Source: Arthrobacter sp. zg-Y1171
Lineage (GTDB): Bacteria > Actinomycetota > Actinomycetes > Actinomycetales > Micrococcaceae
Direction of reading: 5' to 3'
DNA: 64,000 nt
NCBI RefSeq assembly: GCF_025244845.1
Contig: NZ_CP104264.1
Coordinates: forward strand, 2,046,001 to 2,110,000
In this document: positions 63,751 to 64,000 of the stretch, one piece after another
Layout: each line of letters starts with the position of its first letter
Position numbering within the stretch: the stretch's first letter is position 1
Made by a program: the position numbers and the translations under genes
Notes under the pieces: generated by a model
What the model saw: the letters and a program-made list of their open reading frames with translations, nothing else
Database searches by the model: none
What the model was told of the DNA's origin: nothing

Positions 63751-64000
63751 GCTTTTTGCGGAACAGGACCTTGGTCTTGGGATCCAGGAAGATCAGGTAG
63801 AGGGCGAAGCCCAGCGCGATCACGGCGGCGATCTGGCGGGCCGCGCTGAGGCTGAACTCGAAGTAGGGCCAGATATCGAGCTGGTCGCTGATGGCGTAGA
63901 CCATAAAGAACGAAACAAACAGGTACAGCGTCTTCACCTGCCAGTCATCCCGCAGGCCCGTCACGGCGAACAGCGGGATGAGCCACACGACGTACCAGGA
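63713..64000 (-). CDS. GT87-like membrane protein, C-terminal part
   Basis: The last 95 codons of a minus-strand gene that continues past the right edge. It has SWYVVWLIPLFAVTG, a pattern typical of the C-terminal half of DUF2029/GT87 proteins, then two further hydrophobic helices and the basic tail LFRKKLTE. It is probably a paralogue of the neighbouring GT87 gene, with which its end overlaps by 38 bases. Confidence 0.7.
   Translation of the reverse strand, partial: SWYVVWLIPLFAVTGLRDDWQVKTLYLFVSFFMVYAISDQLDIWPYFEFSLSAARQIAAVIALGFALYLIFLDPKTKVLFRKKLTEPAPGELRTH

Noticed and set aside
1..64000. Insertion sequences, integrases or prophage genes
   Set aside because: No transposase, recombinase, capsid or tail motif was found in any frame, and none of the tRNAs is flanked by a duplicated 3' end.

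Overview
The window is a high-GC chromosomal segment of a Micrococcaceae-type actinobacterium, most likely Arthrobacter or a close relative. The evidence is the conserved order rsfS-nadD-proA-proB-obgE-rpmA-rplU-rne, the order ileS-folC-DUF4233-ndk, tandem clpP1-clpP2 with clpX and tig, a translational-type ileS T-box, an NrtR-controlled NAD salvage operon, a mycothiol-era DsbA-like protein, and frequent GTG/TTG starts. Nearly all of it is core chromosome. I see no insertion sequence, prophage or CRISPR array. Traces of accessory DNA are limited to one broken AbiEi/DUF559-type gene, a possible second remnant of that family, and a short repeat cluster.

Layout. 1-8.0 kb: end of a FUSC-like membrane protein, an NmrA-like reductase, a small lipoprotein, an App1-type phosphatase, a front-end fatty acid desaturase, then a plus-strand run of a PLP amino acid deaminase/aldolase-like protein, a FAD-linked sugar-lactone oxidase and a YhhN lysoplasmalogenase-like protein. 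8.0-10.6 kb: minus-strand operon pnuC-nadR-nrtR behind a perfect palindrome that fits an NrtR operator. 10.7-10.9 kb: two identical tRNA-Ala genes. 11.0-23.1 kb: a long minus-strand housekeeping block from a histidine phosphatase to RNase E. 23.5-26.1 kb: VKOR, a CG0192/maltokinase-cap protein and a PRISE-type enone reductase. 26.2-32.1 kb: ndk, DUF4233, folC, ileS and the ileS T-box. 32.2-37.7 kb: an SDR, the broken AbiEi-like gene, a small membrane protein, valS and a monothiol DsbA-like protein. 37.8-42.6 kb: clpX, clpP2, clpP1 with a ClgR-type box, tig, tRNA-Pro and tRNA-Gly. 42.7-50.7 kb: nei-type glycosylase, rpiB, a large secreted LGFP-repeat metalloprotease, pepN and an OsmC protein. 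50.8-55.9 kb: MscS channel and group II truncated haemoglobin (overlapping), two thioesterases and ettA. 55.9-57.9 kb: repeats, a lipoprotein, a second-type ssb and tRNA-Arg. 58.1-61.9 kb: DUF4397 surface protein, class F sortase, ECF-type sigma factor, zinc anti-sigma factor and M50 protease. 61.9-64 kb: DUF3224 protein and two GT87-like membrane proteins.

The genes that most clearly work together are: (i) PnuC importing nicotinamide riboside, the NadR-like protein converting it to NAD, and NrtR sensing the product, with nadD for de novo NAD 3.5 kb away; (ii) tig-clpP1-clpP2-clpX as the protein quality-control set; (iii) the sortase/sigma/anti-sigma/M50 run, which looks like a surface-anchoring and envelope-signalling unit. 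The least described unit is (iii), together with the deaminase/aldolase-lactone oxidase-lysoplasmalogenase operon. All functional calls were made by reading sequence and recalling families. No database search was run.
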